Shown piece by piece: positions 53,663 to 64,000 of a DNA stretch of 64,000 nt. The stretch's first letter is position 1; every line of letters begins with the position of its first letter. The stretch is from Bisporella sp. PMI_857 (taxonomy: Eukaryota; Ascomycota; Leotiomycetes; Helotiales; Helotiaceae). The position numbers and the translations under genes were made by a program. The stretch spans positions 124,001 through 188,000 of the forward strand of contig JAJSPD010000027.1 in assembly GCA_021307315.1 (NCBI GenBank), read 5' to 3'. Below the pieces are notes generated by a model. That model did no database searches and was not told the origin of the DNA. It saw nothing but the letters and a program-made list of their open reading frames with translations.

Positions 53663-55200
53663 TGTAGACTCGGTTTGGGGGGGTGGCCGTGAACGTCACG
53701 TTGGACTGGCGGTTACAGCTTCGGGAGGTTATGATATTGGAATCTATTAATCTGTGAAGACTAGAAGTGTGTCGTGGCGACCGAGCTTATAAAGATTAAA
53801 AGCACATTATTTAAGATGAATGCAAGTAATGAAAAGGAAAAGCTGTTTAGAGTTCTTGCATTGAGGCGCAGTCTCTCTGTTTGTTGTGATCGTATTGTGT
53901 TCATGATTACTCGCAAGCTTTCTTACCATTTTCATGCAGACAATAGTAGGCCCGGTATACAATAGGACCAATTCTTCCAGGAATCACTTTGATTAAGTGT
54001 TATTTCTGGAATTAATAAATTTTAGTGGGAATTATATTGTCGTGGTCCTCCCGCACTGACCCCCTCGACATTCAGATTGCATCACGCCGTTACCGGGGGC
54101 GGGATGATAGTTCTCCTGGGCAATACCTCCCGGCGAGGAGTTCCTTCTCCAAACATACCACATACAGAGGTGCCAGGGTTAAAATTTTGGCCCACCGCCT
54201 TGAGGCAGTGCACAGATATCAGAGGATTCCAACTACTTCGTATTTGATTAGTTGCAGAACCTTCTGCCCAAAGGCGGTAAGCAAAACATTAGCCCTGGCA
54301 CCTCTTCGTACATATTCGCGTCATCCCGTACCAAAAGAGACTGCGCCACGGCGCATACCAAGTAGAGATGGGAGAGTATGGTTGGCGTCTGTTGAATAAA
54401 ATGGCCAGCTCCTGCAGAGGTTTTCGCAAAGTCAGGTTGTGCAGGTCGATTCTTCTCAGAGGCTCGTACATTGTAGTTTCGACCAAATCGAGTTCTCTGA
54501 GTATATCTCTAAAGATTTGTGCTATGCGTGGCGCATTTTAATGTGGAAATTAGAGGCTCTAACCCTGCTAGTTGCTCGGTGAATTGCTCCGTTCTGTTAT
54601 GAATTCTCTGGGTCCTGCTAACTTGCAGGTGCGTTCAGCCCATGCGCAGTCTAGTTAGATTGGTTTCCAGAATACCATAAAAAATATATCGTAAATTGAT
54701 GAGAGACAAGTAATATGGATAGACTAAAGGTGCCTAGTAAGTACGCTAGTCCTGGGGCTGCTAGAAGAGGTTGTTCCGGCAGTTGATCATGCCCTAAATA
54801 ATATAAGCCTAGTGTGCGGCAAAGCCAAGCGGCAGTTTTCTGTCAATTAACCAAACTGCACATTTTGGCCAACCTTCTCACTTTACTCGTGTTATGCCAA
54901 GGTTTCCCTTGTGATGCGTCTCTAGGTAAGTACCCCACAAAAGATCAGTTTCTTGAAAGGACCTGCAGGTACAAGTTCTCCGCATAAACACCTTAAGCGG
55001 TTGAATACTTTCAACAGCGGCGTCCTAAAGCGGCATATGAACATTACATAAAGTCTTCTGAATGGTGTTCATAAAGTGTGACTGTCCGTATATAAGAGGC
55101 CTGGTGATTCAACTTTCGTGAGTAGCTGTGACGCTTTCTGAGGGATCGAGATGCAAGTAACCGCTCAACCCCATTTCTTCTGGCCATACGGCCCAGAATC
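53663..55200. other. Gene-free region upstream of tannase relic
   Basis: About 1.5 kb. Besides the possible 5' extension of the membrane protein, the open frames (54025-54399 and others) show no family or splice pattern. No repeat ends were recognised. Confidence 0.4.
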
Positions 55201-55214
55201 TTCCCAATTTCGGC

Positions 55215-56690
55215 ATTCGAATGCGCCACGTCTGCCTTCGGCGCAATCCTCCCTCCCAATGTTACCATATCCTACGCCGTCTCCATCTCATCGAATAGTT
55301 CCTTTTCACGCCACTCGCTAGAATTTCCAGCGGATGATACTGGGCTGCCCGCACTCTGTGCTGTATCCGTACATGTTGTATCCTCGCCAGGTTCCTCCTT
55401 CAGCTTTGGCCTTTCCTTCCAGAGTCATGGAATAGCCAATTCATTGCGTCCGGAAACGGCGGGTTTGGAGGCGGAATCAACTGGAATGATATGGAGACTA
55501 ATTCTCTTTCCGGTTGTGTATCAATGTCTACGGATACAGGTCATCTTTCTACGGTGAAGCTTCCTGGGCATTGAACAAACCAGAATCCCAGATTGATTTT
55601 GGTTACTGTGCGATGCACAAGTCCTTGTTAGGCAGAAAGACTACGGATGCGAGATTAAGCATTCATATTATTCAGCGTGTTCGACTGGGGGAAGGCAAGG
55701 ATTAAGAGAAATTCATATGTTCCCAGTAGATTTTAATGACGTTCTGGTGGGGGCGCCAGCGTGGTGGACGACCCACCTGTGGACATGGACTGTAGAAGTC
55801 GGCTTGTGGAGTCTGCCCATGAATGGCTCCAGCCATATCCCTTCCTCACTCTTCTTGGCGATATCCGATGAAGTGTTAAAGCAACGTGACCTTCAAGATA
55901 GTCTTATTGATAGCATAATCTCCGATCTCATGGTGTGCAACTTCTTCAGAAGCTCTCCTTTGTACTCCTGCATCAAATCAAAGTGCATGTCTTACAAGGC
56001 CGCAGCTCAAAACTTTGTAAAAATATACAACGATTAGGTTGACATCAACAACACATTCGTGTTTCCACATTTCATGCTAGGGTCCGAAGCTCAATACAGT
56101 GCTCTTGTTGATACCGACAGTGGTATCCCCTCTTCCCATTGGGACTTCATGAATTTTGAACATTCTCCTCAACTCCGCCTCCGCGAGCTATGACTAGTCC
56201 ACCAATTTTGACTACTTGGTCGTCCAGCTAGCTGACTCTATTAACCCGGACCATGCGAACGTAAACCCCCCTCTCTTTGCATCTAGAGAAAAGCTAATCC
56301 ATTATCATGGTTTTAGCAATTGACTCATACTCACAAGCTCTAGCATCTACTTTTACAAGCAAGTTTTATCCACCCTCCTCCCAAAAGGCGGCGCTATCTC
56401 CGAGTTCTACAAGTTCTACCTCGTCCCCGGGATGCAACATTGCTCTGACTCAGTAGGTGGTGCCCCCATGGTATATTGAAAGAGGGGGCCAACCTTTCAC
56501 TCTCGGTACAATAGTTCATGGAGTTCCAGGCTTTGAGGACCCGAAGCACGACGCGTTGTTAGCCTTGATGGATTGAGCATGGTGTCGCATCGGTGGAGAT
56601 CGTGGCAGTAAAGTATGTGAATGATACGGTTGAGTTGGGCGTCTCAGTGTCTGTATCTGAGTCAGGCGAGGTATATTGGGAAAGGTGATG
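55215..56690 (+). pseudogene. Tannase / feruloyl esterase family pseudogene
   Basis: Pieces of a PF07519-type enzyme follow each other in order but in different frames. These are ILPPNVTISYAVSISSNSSF and LEFPADDTGLPALCAVSVHV near 55240-55370, then SGNGGFGGGINWNDMET, then GEASWALNKPESQIDFGY near 55555. Next come HSYYSACSTGGRQGL near 55660, DVLVGAPAWWTTHLWTWTVE, VDINNTFVFPHFMLGSEAQY, YLVPGMQHC near 56430 and VPGFEDPKHDALLALMD near 56525. The CS nucleophile pair and the distal HC of the family's CS-D-HC motif are still readable. At least four frameshifts and several stops (for example TAG at 56035, TGA at 56577) make it non-functional. Living relatives are secreted and cleave gallate or ferulate esters. 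The high residual similarity suggests fairly recent loss. Confidence 0.87.
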
Positions 56691-57221
56691 CGGATATAGC
56701 TGAGAATTGGAAGTGTATAGGGCTCCATGCTGTTCTTTGAATAACAAAAACTGAGGCTCACATTATTCTACACTTTCTTTAGGCGCTTGTCTAAGCAGAA
56801 CCCACCACTCGCAATTTGCGGATATGCGGATTAAATCCAAATTCATAAGCGAAGCTCCTTTGAATCAGGGGGGAGCACCGGCTATTTGCACCATAAATCC
56901 TGCACCATAAATCTAAAACGCTCCTTGCGTGGCTTTGCGCTTTATAGCAATTCTGTGTGCACTGAAGGGGCGGCTCGACAACAGCGTATATAAAAGAAGT
57001 GTTGTCACGACCCTTTGGCCTGAGGCTTGGTAGGTTCGCTTACACAGAGGACCCGGTGCTGGCATGTGACTAAATCATAAAAATCAACGGGATCAGTAAG
57101 TGATCCAAGTAATTTAACTGATCCGAAACTACAATAGTTCTATGCAAGCTTGCGGCCTTTAAGCCTATGCACTACGTGGCTACGCTCGAGTAGCTTATTT
57201 ATAACTAAAGAACTGAGCTCG
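56691..57221. other. Gene-free spacer
   Basis: AT-rich sequence. A short stretch near 57020-57060 (GTTCGCTTACACAGAGGACC) resembles one at 31493-31520 (GCTCGCTTACACAGGATCAG), hinting at another old repeat. Confidence 0.4.
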
Positions 57222-57401
57222 TGTCACGAATCTAAATCCTGGCGCTATTGAGGCTGTAGGGTGGTTCTCTTATAAGGATTCTAAACTAACAAGAGAAGGT
57301 AGAGCTCTAGAGAATGGTCAACTAGGTCAAGCATGGGGAACAAATGCGACTAGACCTGAATAGGAAAGTATATACAAGATGATCACGTGGTAACCATGAC
57401 A
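57222..57401. mobile_element. Solo LTR-like element, family 3
   Basis: A 180-bp unit from TGTCACGAATCTAAATCCTG to GATCACGTGGTAACCATGACA, with TG...CA ends. Its reverse complement aligns with 61565-61720. The terminal piece also occurs at 40700-40742. No target-site duplication is obvious. Confidence 0.7.
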
Positions 57402-58205
57402 CTAAGTTTTTTTTTTACATTTCGACGGTTTAACTTTAGCGTTATTGTACTTGGTGCTAATGCGAACATAATAGTATAAACGGCACAGGCTTTGCGTTTT
57501 TAAGTTGAGTTGACTTAATTGCTTGCTGTAATTTTGCATGTTAGCATTGCGAATATTGCACATGTTCTTGTAAACGGTGTATTTAAATAGCGCAACAGCA
57601 AACTAACGGTTTTTGACTCCAAAAAATAAAAACAAAGCAAGATTCTTGAAGATTGCTAGGCTTATTTATGCGGCAACTCCTGCGGCAAACATGCACTCGC
57701 GATTACCGATATCTCATAACCAAAATTTCAAGAAAGGAACAACTAACTTCTACCTAATCCCAGCCAAAAATAAAGCCCAATGTTCTTCAAATACTTGATT
57801 AGGACGTTTTAAAGCGATCTCCATATCTATTCAGCATAGTCAGAAGTACCATCACTCGACCGATTTCCAACCTTGGCGCGAGGACAATAGGTACTAGTAG
57901 AAAAGAGCGTGAGGAGAGGGTCACTTAATACCGCTGCCCTGGACTGAGAGCAAAGTGGGGAGACTTTCTAATAGTATGGTTTAGCCCGCTTGTAGATAAG
58001 AAAGGTTCTTTAAACCAGCTTCGGTGTCTTGCATTTGTTTTATGTTAATAAAAATTATACGCGACTTGAGAAGTACAAATTTTGTCGCTCTCTAATCTAA
58101 AGCCCACTAATTTGTTAAGATCAAATATTTCAATGAAAATAAGGGTTATTCCCTTAAACTATAAACACCTCAACATTAAAGTCATCATTAATTATCCATA
58201 GGAAA
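57402..58205. other. Gene-free region at ADAM 3' side
   Basis: AT-rich DNA with no supported gene. The rightmost part is the 3' flank of the minus-strand metalloprotease. Confidence 0.4.
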
Positions 58206-60629
58206 TCACCGATAATAAACCATCGGACTCCTCATCGGCACCGGGCCCGCCAACGGCGCCTGCCCCGTATAAATCTTCTTTCTTCTCCTTCCCCTCACAC
58301 AAGACACCACACAGCACAAAACAATCAACAGCACAATCGCCCCCCCAATGCCTACACTCAACCCAATAACCAACCCCTTATGTCTACTCACCCAACTGCC
58401 TGCACTCTCCCCTCCTCCCGCATTATTCCTCCCATTTCCCCCATTCCCATTCCCATTCCCATTACCAGTGAAGGTGGAGCTTCTACAGATTCCTGAGAAA
58501 CATCGACCACCATTTCCGCATTCAGTGCCGTCGATGAAATTGGATTGTAGGGACCAGCATGCATTGCTGTTTGAGGTGGCACAGGAGATGCGGCAGGAAG
58601 AGGAGAGGCAACTGCCGGTGTAGTTACCTGCTGCGGTGGTGCCAGGAGTGGTAGATGTGTCGGGGAGGGTTGTGCACTGGTAGTCTCGGGATGTGCATTC
58701 GCCGGAGGCGCAATAGAGGTTTGTGCCGTTGCCTGTGCAGGATTGTCCTATTGTCGAGTTTGTAAGCATCAAATACCATTCAGTAGATAGGGAAGTGAGA
58801 AGTAAAAGGGGGTCGAAAAGTGGAAATACCATTAGTAGCAAACGTATCCTCCGGACACACAGCCGAAGACCCTGAGCACGTCTCCTGCGGATCACAGGGT
58901 CCCTTACTCGCCCTGCACACCGTCCCACTCCCCGCAAACGTACACTGACTCGTACAACAATCATCATTCCTTGCATCACACACCGCTCCATTTATGAACC
59001 TACAAGTACTAGGATTGCAACACGGATTATTACCACATCCCTCCGGGCCTCCACAGTCACATTCTTCCCCCACTTCTACGATGCCGTTCCCACAAACACT
59101 GTTGGTGATTGTGGTGATGTTATTGTTGTTTGATAGACAGGAGGTTGAGACTCTGTTTCTACCGATTGCTGAACAGATGTTACCTATTGAACAGGGGGAG
59201 AAACGGTTATTGGAGCGCCCGCTTGCGGGGTTCATGATGTATTGTCCACCGGCATCGCAGGTATCCGCTGACAGGGGGCAGCATTGACCTGAAGATGATG
59301 TCCCGTCTGAACAACTTGTAGAGGTACAGTCGTGGACTGCACCAAATGTATGTCCTATCTCGTGGGCAAGGACTTGCCATTCGGCTGCTGTTCTGACGAC
59401 GATATTGGTGGATGAGACAACTTCCCCCGTGTTACCATTGCTATTCGCAGTAGGGTTACAGACTTGACCCAACCAAGCGAGACCAACAGCCGTGTTTGTA
59501 TTGCAAGTAGACATGAGCGTCCAAAAAGCATTACTATCAGAGTTATCGCCTCGCCAGCGGGAGAACAGCCCAAGTCTATCAGAGATGGTAGTCGTCGAAT
59601 CGCAGCCTAAATTCCAAGGCGTTCCAGTTTGAGTAGTAGTCGGACATGAAGCATCCGAGATAGTGAGATTTTGTATTCCGAGTGTGATGTTGAAGCTGGA
59701 TTCATATTGGACGGAGGCGAGGTTCACTTGCTGGATTATGTTCTCGCGGGCAGCGGACGTGGAGTTGAAGGATGCGGTATAGGTGCAATCGGTGGCGATG
59801 CCCATGAGTGCTACTTGTCTGGAGGTTGGACAGCCGACTGTGGAGCCTATACTACCGACGAGGTTAGGACGTTGTTGGCGGGTGACGAGATGGGAGAAGA
59901 GGCTGCCATCTCTGTCTTCGAGTGGTGAGAAGCCGGTGTTGAATGAGAGTTGGTCGGATCCGCAAGATGTCTCAATTGCCTCTCGTGTTTTAAGAAGTTC
60001 GAAAGAATGGTCGGAGATAATGTCAGAGTCGCGCCAGACGACCATGAGATATTCATCTGCATCTTGGGGATTTGGGTCAAAGGCGTGCTTAGTGCTCTTG
60101 TAATTGTGCCATGTTTGGATGTGATGGTGGTCTCCATCAAGTTGAAATGCTCCTTCGAACAGGGGGTTGGAGCCATCTTGGTGAACTGTCACTCCAGCCC
60201 ACCCTATTTTTAACCAATCTTTTTCACCAGAATATTGGACATATGCATCTCCCATGAACACTTTATGATCTCTCCTATCTATTGTCTCTGTTCTGTGAAC
60301 ACTGCCATCTTTTGCAAGGTACTGTACTACAGCACCCTCCGCTATTATGTCATGATTTGGGGAGAGCTTTAACTTGACCTTCTGTTGACCACTGTGTAGG
60401 TCGAAAGTAAGATCAAAAGATGAGAGCGAATTTACTTGGTGTGATGGTGTATGTATTATAGGCTGCTCTATCGTGGTAAAATACCCCAGAGGATTTCTCT
60501 GTATGGAAGAACCTACTTAAATGTCAGCTAAGGTCTAAAAGAGTTTGAAATAATGAAAATACCCTCTGGATTGTTGAAGAAGAGTGCGACATAATGAAAT
60601 ATCAATACAGCACGTCGTAGAATCCTCAT
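58206..60629 (-). CDS. ADAM-family zinc metalloprotease, membrane-anchored, 763 aa
   Basis: Three exons (60629-60563, 60512-58830, 58747-58206) join in frame across introns of 50 and 82 nt, giving 763 residues. The domain order is that of fungal ADAMs. A signal sequence (MRILRRAVLIFHYVALFF) is followed by a prodomain of about 230 residues. The reprolysin-type catalytic domain carries VLAHEIGHTFGAVHDC, zinc motif near residues 406-417, with a downstream Met-turn in YIMNPASG. The disintegrin-like domain begins CGNGIVEVGEECDCGG near 497. A Cys-rich part follows, then a Gly/Asn linker, one transmembrane helix near 708-731, and a short basic tail with RGRRRKK. It should be a type I surface sheddase. 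The zinc-binding His residues and catalytic Glu are all intact. Short frames in the opposite direction are shadows. Confidence 0.93.
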
Positions 60630-61564
60630 GTTTAATTACACCACTTTCGGGTTACCGATATTCCTGAACAACATCTCTGTACCAGAACATATATATTTCA
60701 ATATATTTCTCAGTGTACTGCACATGCCACGCGTCAATCCACAGCGGTTCTTGGGGCCGTCTCCCAAGCCCAAGATGTGGGCATCTTTATGGCGTTGGCT
60801 CTTGTCTTCTTAACCGTATCATCTGAAGCTGAAGACAAGGCTCAGCCCCAAATGTCTTCTGCGTATGCAGAAAGCCTATATGTGTTCCCTGGTCGAGGGA
60901 GAACATCCGGCCCGTTAACTCTATCGTAGCGTCGAATAAGCGGCATCCTAGAAGTTGATTCGGTAGTTCTTTTGTGATTTCTAATATGTCGCGATGACGC
61001 GTGGAGAAAGAGGCTGAGCCCTTGGCATATGGTGGAGCGAGAGCCGAGGGTTGTACACAACTTTTGTTCGTTTGGTGACAAATGAAAGCTGGGATGAAGG
61101 AGGGAATACTTTCCAAAGTAGATGAACCAGTGGAGGTTGTTCCGGTCCACAAAAATGAAAACATTAAATATCGGGTCCTCGAGCGGATCTATTATTTGAT
61201 TTGCAACTTGCTCCAGTGAAAACAATAGTATTATCACTGTATACCGACCTCCAAATCGTCATACTATACACCACGCAATATAATATTGCTGATTTGAATA
61301 GGTACTACGCTCTAAATCAGAAATAGTATATTATACCGTAGTATATCGTAGTATTACTAACTACGGAAAATAGAACTAAGCTTAAATAAGAAATACTTTG
61401 CACATGTCCGAATGTTCCAACAGCCACACCGTCTCCATATGGAAAGTCTTGGAAAATGCTTGGCAACGCTGCTTTAGATATTTTAGCTAATTTTTTGGGG
61501 GGGATTATAATATTCATTATACTTTAACTTGTTTTAATAAAGTTCAAATCAAGTAGTTTGCAGG
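60630..61564. other. Gene-free region upstream of ADAM gene
   Basis: Contains the ADAM promoter. Minus-strand frames at 60787-61237 have no family resemblance. The right end is AT-rich. Confidence 0.4.
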
Positions 61565-62095
61565 TGTCATGTTTACCATGTGATCATCTCGGATAAGCTG
61601 TCCTATTCAGGACTAGTCGTACAGGTTCCCCATGCTTGACCATTCTCTAGAGCTCTACCTCTATTAAGGCTAGTAGGGAGGTTCTATTACGAGGATTCTA
61701 AACTAAGGAGAGAATGGGCGAGTGATACACAACCTCCCCCCTGCTTACTACACGATCTCCCCCCGCCTTGTCTTTCCCCAGTTTTCTTATGATTTTGCAA
61801 AGTGTCATGTGATTTTTTTTTTTTAAAAAAAGTTACAATTTCAACTGCTAAGTATATAAAGTCAATAGTTAGGGTTAGTGGTTAGGGTTAGGGTTAGTTT
61901 CGGGGGGGTTGGGGGTGTCCGACCCCCCATATTAGAGTATATCGTAGCAAAAAGTTGAAGTTGAAGTTGAAAGTTGAAGACGACAAGGGGGAGGTCGTGT
62001 ATGACTCGCCCTTAATAGCGCCAAGATATTACGCGCAGGTAACATACTGTTAGATCATCGCTAGTAGAGAGGCTGCCAAGAATATGTTCGTGACA
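61565..62095 (-). mobile_element. Family 3-related repeat element with internal TTAGGG tract
   Basis: Starts TGTCATGTTTACCATGTGAT, continues with CTATTCAGGACTAGTCGTAC and CCATGCTTGACCATTCTCTA, matching family 3 in reverse orientation. It ends in CTTGGCG-type sequence and GTGACA at 62095. The ends TGTCAT...GTGACA fit one LTR-like unit of about 531 bp, longer than copy 57222-57401. The interior carries the telomere-like tract, a G-run/C-run pair (about 61900-61928) and GTTGAA repeats (about 61952-61980). A fusion of two elements is also possible. Confidence 0.5.
61869..61898 (+). repeat. Interstitial telomere-like TTAGGG tract
   Basis: TTAGGG, TTAGTGG, TTAGGG, TTAGGG and TTAG follow each other with one variant unit. 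TTAGGG is the telomere repeat of most filamentous ascomycetes. The tract is short and internal. Confidence 0.8.
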
Positions 62096-63351
62096 CTTTA
62101 GTTAACTTGAATAGTATTTTTCTATATTAGTTATTAAAATCTTATCGAGATACGTAACTCTCTACTTTTGCCGAATAGAACTTTTATTTATAGGACTAAA
62201 AACTTGTAGATCGTAGGGCCGATCTTGAAGGTGACTAACACAGCATAGTTTTCTACATAGTCACTAGTGGTAGACTGAGATTTTGCGCCTAGTTCGTTGC
62301 ACTAGTGGTGATCATTATTTTCTCAGGCGCCTTTCGCATTTCCACTATTTTGCTACCTCCGGAGTCCACCGCATTCTTTCGTCACTGCTGGTACTCAGCT
62401 TCGCCGCCGGAGCGTACTTGAAACTGCCAGTGCTAAATCCAACACCAACACCATATATCTCCGAAGACGCAATCTACCTCTTTAAGTAATCGCGGGCCGC
62501 GTAACTACCGGCTGCTGGTCACTCTACAGGGAGAGAACCCTGGGTCTCAAAGCTACAACACTTAGCACAGAGAGTGGCTCAATCCATTGCAACGTCCACA
62601 TCCGTCAACACGCTCCAGGAGCAGCTACATTATGACCAAGAGCAGTAACCTTCCTACTAACAGGATCTAGTAAAATTCCAGCATTATGTACAGCCTTTCG
62701 TCGAAAGGGCCGCAGTTACCCCATAAAGCTGTCTCACCGTACCACGATCGACAATCTGGGGATGCGACGGTTCGGCAGTCGCACTTTCGATGCTTCGCCC
62801 CACGTTAAGGACGACATTAACAGATTTATTGCACTGGGTCACCCAGGTATGCATTTCTATGGATAACATTGTGGGCTTGCTCCGGGACCTGGCATCGGGA
62901 TCTGCGATAGCGCACCGTCTGGCCTCGCCAAATAAGTCTTTCATTAAGCTTAGCACTTCCGACAATTGCGCTTAACGCCGGGTGCAATACTCGTTTATTC
63001 AGGCTGGGATAGGCAGACAGGTAGGAGAAGTTGGGCAGATCTTGAACCGGAGATATCGAGAGGCCACAGCGTCCTCCTGAGTGACCCCCGCTGCAGGACT
63101 GTGTGAGCATTCTTAAATTGCTACGCAAGGGTTCTAGGTTGGACTAGATTGCCTGCTTAGTACTGGTCACACAAATGAAGCTCCATTGGCTTACGTCTCG
63201 AAGGGCGGTGCACAATACTCAATAGTCTCCTAGAAACATGCGACAAGAAAGCAGGAGACAAAAGATATAAGAACGGGAGGCGACGCTCTTCGTTGAGCGG
63301 TTTAAACTCAGCAGCTCAATCGTTAATTATTGCCTGGAACTTCTCGGAGCT
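62096..63351. other. Gene-free or unassigned region before GMC gene
   Basis: A plus frame at 62283-62489 and a minus frame at 62684-62965 (93 codons, containing MLSIEMHTWVTQCNKSVNVV) read smoothly but match no family I know. They may be relics. The GMC gene promoter occupies the last few hundred bases. Confidence 0.4.
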
Positions 63352-64000
63352 ATGATAAGCCTTCACTGTAACCAAGTCATTCGCTATATTGCGTTCAGCA
63401 TATTTTATCTTACTTCGCTCTTGACATGCCCTATCGAAGCCCAGTTCGATTACCTCGTAGTCGGCGGTGGGACTGGCGGCCTCGCGGTTGCCAGTCGTCT
63501 TTCCGACGATCCATCGGTCCAGGTCGGAGTGATTGAGGCTGGAGACTCTGTGGTTGATGACCCAGACGTCGCCGACCCCATGGTGTACCTTAATGGTGGA
63601 ACTCCTTACTTAATGTGGGGCTACGAGAGCATTCCACAGGCTGTCCTTGGGAACCGCACAATCTGGTGTGCTGCAGGGAGAGCCCTAGGTGGCACAAGCA
63701 CTGTAAATGGTACGTTTTGGTGTTGGATATTTGCGTGAGAGCGGATGGCTAACGGCCGGTCAAGGCATGACATATCTTCGCGCGGAGAAAGTCCAGCTTG
63801 ATGCCTGGGAGGCGCTGGGAAATCCCACGTTGAACTGGGATGAGCTACTGCCTTATTACCAGCACAGCGAGAACCTGACAGTTCCGACCACAGGAGAAAC
63901 ATTCTATCCGGAGTACCATGGCTTCAGTGGCCCTTTGCATACTGGCTGGCAGGCATCTGTGATGCGAGGGAACGCGACTACAATGTTTATTGACACCTGG
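63352..64000 (+). CDS. GMC oxidoreductase, secreted, 5' part only
   Basis: Exon 1 (63352-63709) and the start of exon 2 (63765 to the window edge) join in frame across a 55-nt intron. The N-terminus has a hydrophobic signal (YIAFSIFYLTSLLTCPIEAQ) followed by the FAD-binding motif FDYLVVGGGTGGLAVASRL and VGVIEAG with the ribose-binding Glu. The family signature GRALGGTSTVNGMTYLRA spans the intron, and then DELLPYYQHSE. The family (glucose oxidase, aryl-alcohol oxidase, choline-dehydrogenase-like) oxidises sugars or alcohols and supplies H2O2 outside the cell. The substrate-binding and catalytic His regions lie beyond position 64000. Confidence 0.9.

Noticed and set aside
62684..62965. 93-codon minus-strand frame with protein-like composition
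   Set aside because: Could be a relic, but no family could be named and no flanking exon pieces were found.
1..64000. Search for a PKS, NRPS, terpene cyclase, DMATS or Starship tyrosine recombinase (DUF3435-type) gene
   Set aside because: No ketosynthase, adenylation, terpene cyclase or captain-type recombinase motif was seen on either strand, so neither a complete cluster nor a Starship can be claimed.

Overview
The window reads as nuclear DNA of a filamentous ascomycete (Pezizomycotina). Genes are interrupted by short GT..AG introns of about 41-100 nt. The families present are typical of this group: HET domain, Zn2Cys6 regulator, Pth11/rhodopsin-like membrane protein, ascomycete laccase ending in DSGL, GH3 xylosidase, fungal ADAM protease and a QDE-1-type RNA-dependent RNA polymerase. 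Species cannot be told from the sequence. The window is a patchwork of intact genes, long gene-free AT-rich stretches, LTR-like fragments and many decayed genes, as expected of an accessory or subtelomere-like compartment.

Layout. 0.1-11.7 kb: FAD monooxygenase (-), two class I-like O-methyltransferases arranged tail to tail (+/-), a seven-helix rhodopsin-like membrane protein (+) and a seven-exon secreted laccase (+). 12.4-14.6 kb: an RNA-dependent RNA polymerase pseudogene. 16.5-19.0 kb: secreted GH3 beta-xylosidase. 20.0-20.6 kb: a TIR-bounded MITE-like element. 21.0-24.0 kb: an alcohol dehydrogenase relic, then a small metal-site cupin and a dienelactone-hydrolase-like protein transcribed divergently. 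27.3-28.4 kb: MDR reductase. 29.4-29.7 kb: a 96-residue cysteine-rich secreted protein, followed by repeats. 32.5-37.9 kb: a large unrecognised fungal protein (-) and an amino-acid permease (+) from a shared upstream region. 38.2-40.6 kb: relics of an alpha/beta hydrolase, an SDR and a HET protein, all on the minus strand. 40.8-44.2 kb: Zn2Cys6 regulator and an imine-reductase-like dehydrogenase, both minus. 43-51 kb: LTR fragments and an amidohydrolase relic. 51.3-53.7 kb: secreted sorbosone/PQQ-dehydrogenase-like protein and a single-pass membrane protein. 55.2-56.7 kb: tannase/feruloyl esterase pseudogene. 58.2-60.6 kb: ADAM metalloprotease. 61.6-62.1 kb: repeat with an interstitial TTAGGG tract. 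63.4 kb to the edge: 5' part of a GMC oxidoreductase.

How the genes may work together. The monooxygenase, two methyltransferases, laccase, cupin, DLH-like hydrolase and MDR reductase are a plausible tailoring set for aromatic metabolites. No PKS, NRPS, terpene synthase or DMATS core gene is visible here, so a biosynthetic cluster is an inference that depends on what lies left of position 1. A second theme is secreted attack on plant polymers (laccase, GH3, sorbosone dehydrogenase-like, GMC oxidoreductase, dead tannase). All exon models were derived by eye from splice signals, frame and family similarity remembered rather than searched.
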